A stretch of 15,198 nt of DNA, taken from the NCBI GenBank assembly GCA_934646865.1, contig CAKUEU010000042.1, forward strand, positions 1 through 15,198, in the 5' to 3' direction. The stretch is from an uncultured Collinsella sp. (lineage in GTDB: Bacteria > Actinomycetota > Coriobacteriia > Coriobacteriales > Coriobacteriaceae). Made by a program: the position numbers and the translations under genes. Below are positions 13,417 to 15,198 of the stretch, in pieces. Position 1 is the first letter of the stretch; each line of letters opens with the position of its first letter. The notes beneath the pieces are model-generated. The model saw only the letters and a list, made by a program, of their open reading frames with translations. It had not been told where the DNA came from and ran no database searches.

Positions 13417-15198
13417 CTACTCTTTCTCGACCGCGCGCATGATCGCCTTGTAGATCTCCATCAGCGGGATGATCAGGAAGGCCAGGCCCAGCGCGGCGAT
13501 AACGCCCTTAAGCTCAAGCGTCACGGGACCAAAGAACATCTCGGCAAGCGTCGGCTGCACGGTCACGATCACCGTCAGCACCAGCGCCAGCGCGGCCGAA
13601 GCCCACAGCCACTTGTTCTGCTTCTTCATGGTGAACAGCGACGCGCGGCGGCTGCGCATATTGAAGCAGTGGAAGATCTCGACCATGTTGAGCGTGATGA
13701 AGGCCATCATCACGCCTTCCTCGTCGGCGTTGCCGGCAATCATATCGGAGATGTGGATGTAGCCCATGTCAAAGTACACGCCCACAAAGAAGCTCGCCAG
13801 CACCAGCACGGTGATGATCAGGCCCTGGACCACGCAGTCCAGGCCCATGTGACCGGCAAAGACGCCGTCCTTGGCGTTGCGCGGCTTGCGCTTCATGATG
13901 TCGCCCTCGGCGTCCTCCATCCCTAACGCGAGCGCGGGGAAGCAGTCGGTGACCAGGTTTACCCACAGCAGCTGCACCGGCTGGAAGATGGTAAAGCCGA
14001 TGAGCGTGGCGATGAACACCGAGAAGACCTCGGCAAGGTTGGCCGAAAGCAGGAACTGAATGACCTTGCGGATGTTGTCGTAGATGCGACGGCCCTCTTC
14101 GCAGGCACCGATGATGGTGGCGAAGTTGTCGTCGGCAAGCACCATGTCGGCGACGTTCTTGGTGACGTCGGTGCCGGTGATGCCCATACCGACGCCGATG
14201 TCGGCGCGCTTGATGGACGGGGCGTCGTTGACGCCGTCGCCCGTCATGGCAACGATCTGGTCGCGCGACTTCCAGGCCTCGACGATGCGGGTCTTGTGCT
14301 CGGGCTGAACACGGGCGTACACGCCGTAGTCCTCGATGTGCGCGTCGAGCTCCTCGTCGCTCATGCGGTCGAGGTCGGCACCCGTGATAGCCTGGCTGCG
14401 GTCGGTGACGATACCCAGCTGCTTGGCGATTGCCACGGCGGTGTCGATGTGGTCGCCCGTGATCATGACGGTGCGGATACCGGCGTCATGCGCCTCGCGG
14501 ATGGCGTCGGCCACCTCGGGGCGGACCGGGTCGATCATGCCGGACAGGCCGCAGAAGACCAGGTCATGCTCGAGCGCGGCGGGGCTGCAGTCGGCCGGGA
14601 CCTCGGTGTAGGTGCGGCTTGCAAGCGCCAGCACGCGCAGGGCCTCGTCAGCCATGGCCTTGTTGGCGGCCACGAGCTCGGCACGACGCTCCTCGGTCAG
14701 CGGGACGACCTTATCGCCCTCGTAGATGTGGGTGCACAGGCCGATCACCACGTCGGGCGCGCCCTTGGTGTACTGCTCGTACTCGCCGTCCAGGGTCTCG
14801 ACGACCACGGACATCATTTTGCGGCCCGAGTCGAACGGGGCCTCGCCCACGCGCGGGTGCTCGGCGGTCAGGCCGGTGAGGCCCGCCTTGCCGGCATCGT
14901 TGACGAGCGCGCACTCGGTCGGCTCACCCACGGCCTCGCCCAGCTCCTCGTCCCACTGAGCGTCGGAGCACAGGGCCATGCCAGCCAGGAACTTCTCCTT
15001 GGGCGCGGCAAGCTCGTGCTTGACCACGGTCATCTTATTCTGGGTAAGGGTGCCGGTCTTGTCGGAGCAGATGGTCTGCGTGCAGCCAAGGGTCTCGACA
15101 GCGGAAAGCTTGCGGATGATCGCCTGGCGCTTGGCCATCTTGGTCACGCCGAGCGAAAGCACGATGGTCACGACGGCGACCAGGCCCTCGGGGATGGC
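13417..15198 (-). CDS. Calcium-transporting-type P-type ATPase, C-terminal 593 residues (N-terminus beyond window)
   Basis: The frame is open to the window edge and begins AIPEGL, the M4 motif of SERCA/PMCA-type pumps. Visible in order: phosphorylation site ICSDKTGTLT (Asp46 of the fragment), nucleotide-site KGAPD, TGD loop MITGDHIDTA, hinge MTGDGVNDAPSIKRADIGVG, M5 with SANLAEVF, and M6 with LWVNLVTDCFPALALG. The Glu of PEGL, the Asn and Glu of M5 and the Asn, Thr and Asp of M6 match the Ca2+ ligands of SERCA, so calcium export from the cytoplasm is the likely role; Mn2+ is an alternative. The C-terminal domain has six further spans. The missing part should hold the actuator domain and M1-M3. 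The ATG at 15171 is internal and is not the start. Confidence 0.95.
   Translation of the reverse strand, partial: AIPEGLVAVVTIVLSLGVTKMAKRQAIIRKLSAVETLGCTQTICSDKTGTLTQNKMTVVKHELAAPKEKFLAGMALCSDAQWDEELGEAVGEPTECALVNDAGKAGLTGLTAEHPRVGEAPFDSGRKMMSVVVETLDGEYEQYTKGAPDVVIGLCTHIYEGDKVVPLTEERRAELVAANKAMADEALRVLALASRTYTEVPADCSPAALEHDLVFCGLSGMIDPVRPEVADAIREAHDAGIRTVMITGDHIDTAVAIAKQLGIVTDRSQAITGADLDRMSDEELDAHIEDYGVYARVQPEHKTRIVEAWKSRDQIVAMTGDGVNDAPSIKRADIGVGMGITGTDVTKNVADMVLADDNFATIIGACEEGRRIYDNIRKVIQFLLSANLAEVFSVFIATLIGFTIFQPVQLLWVNLVTDCFPALALGMEDAEGDIMKRKPRNAKDGVFAGHMGLDCVVQGLIITVLVLASFFVGVYFDMGYIHISDMIAGNADEEGVMMAFITLNMVEIFHCFNMRSRRASLFTMKKQNKWLWASAALALVLTVIVTVQPTLAEMFFGPVTLELKGVIAALGLAFLIIPLMEIYKAIMRAVEKE

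Noticed and set aside
13417..15171. Complete ATPase starting at ATG 15171
   Set aside because: The PEGL motif of M4 lies upstream in the same frame up to the window edge, so this ATG is internal.

Overview
This window looks like a chromosomal stretch of a high-G+C, Gram-positive-type bacterium. My best guess is a gut coriobacterium (Collinsella-like Actinomycetota). That rests on codon usage, GTG starts with strong AGGAGG-type ribosome binding sites, and a Tad pilus locus with no outer-membrane secretin; no marker here fixes the taxon. Every gene I can support is on the minus strand, so the text runs from high to low coordinates.

At the right end (13417-15198) lies a calcium-pump-type P-type ATPase whose N-terminal part is outside the window. 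A 91-nt imperfect hairpin and an intrinsic terminator follow it. Next is rsgA, the circularly permuted ribosome-assembly GTPase, with its own terminator.

The core is a Tad/Flp pilus operon (11723 down to 2139) of twelve tightly coupled genes. In order they are a CpaB/SAF protein, a TadZ/CpaE-like ATPase, TadA (motor ATPase), TadB, TadC, the Flp pilin, a one-span membrane protein of unknown function, three TadE-like pseudopilins with a 721-residue TadG-like protein between the second and third, and a DUF192 protein. TadA powers assembly on the TadB/TadC membrane platform, TadZ probably places the machine, and Flp plus the minor pseudopilins form the fibre. No prepilin peptidase is visible in the window. 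Three copies of a GCTGACCAA element, one of them inverted, sit in the promoter region and are a candidate operator.

The left part is an accessory-looking strip. An orphan ribbon-helix-helix antitoxin follows an 18-codon remnant of what may have been a BrnT-like toxin gene. Next is tRNA-Phe(GAA) with a good promoter. Its 3' end and terminator are duplicated as perfect 62-bp direct repeats around a 124-bp string of small GC-rich hairpins. Beyond this is a GH5-type protein related to exo-1,3-beta-glucanases that has lost the catalytic acid/base Glu and an active-site His. It is followed by the first 15 codons of a probable RsmI-type methyltransferase.

I see no wholly new multi-gene system. The items most worth a second look are the tRNA-flanking duplication, the toxin scar, the pseudo-active-site GH5 protein, the operator-like repeats and the pilus minor proteins.
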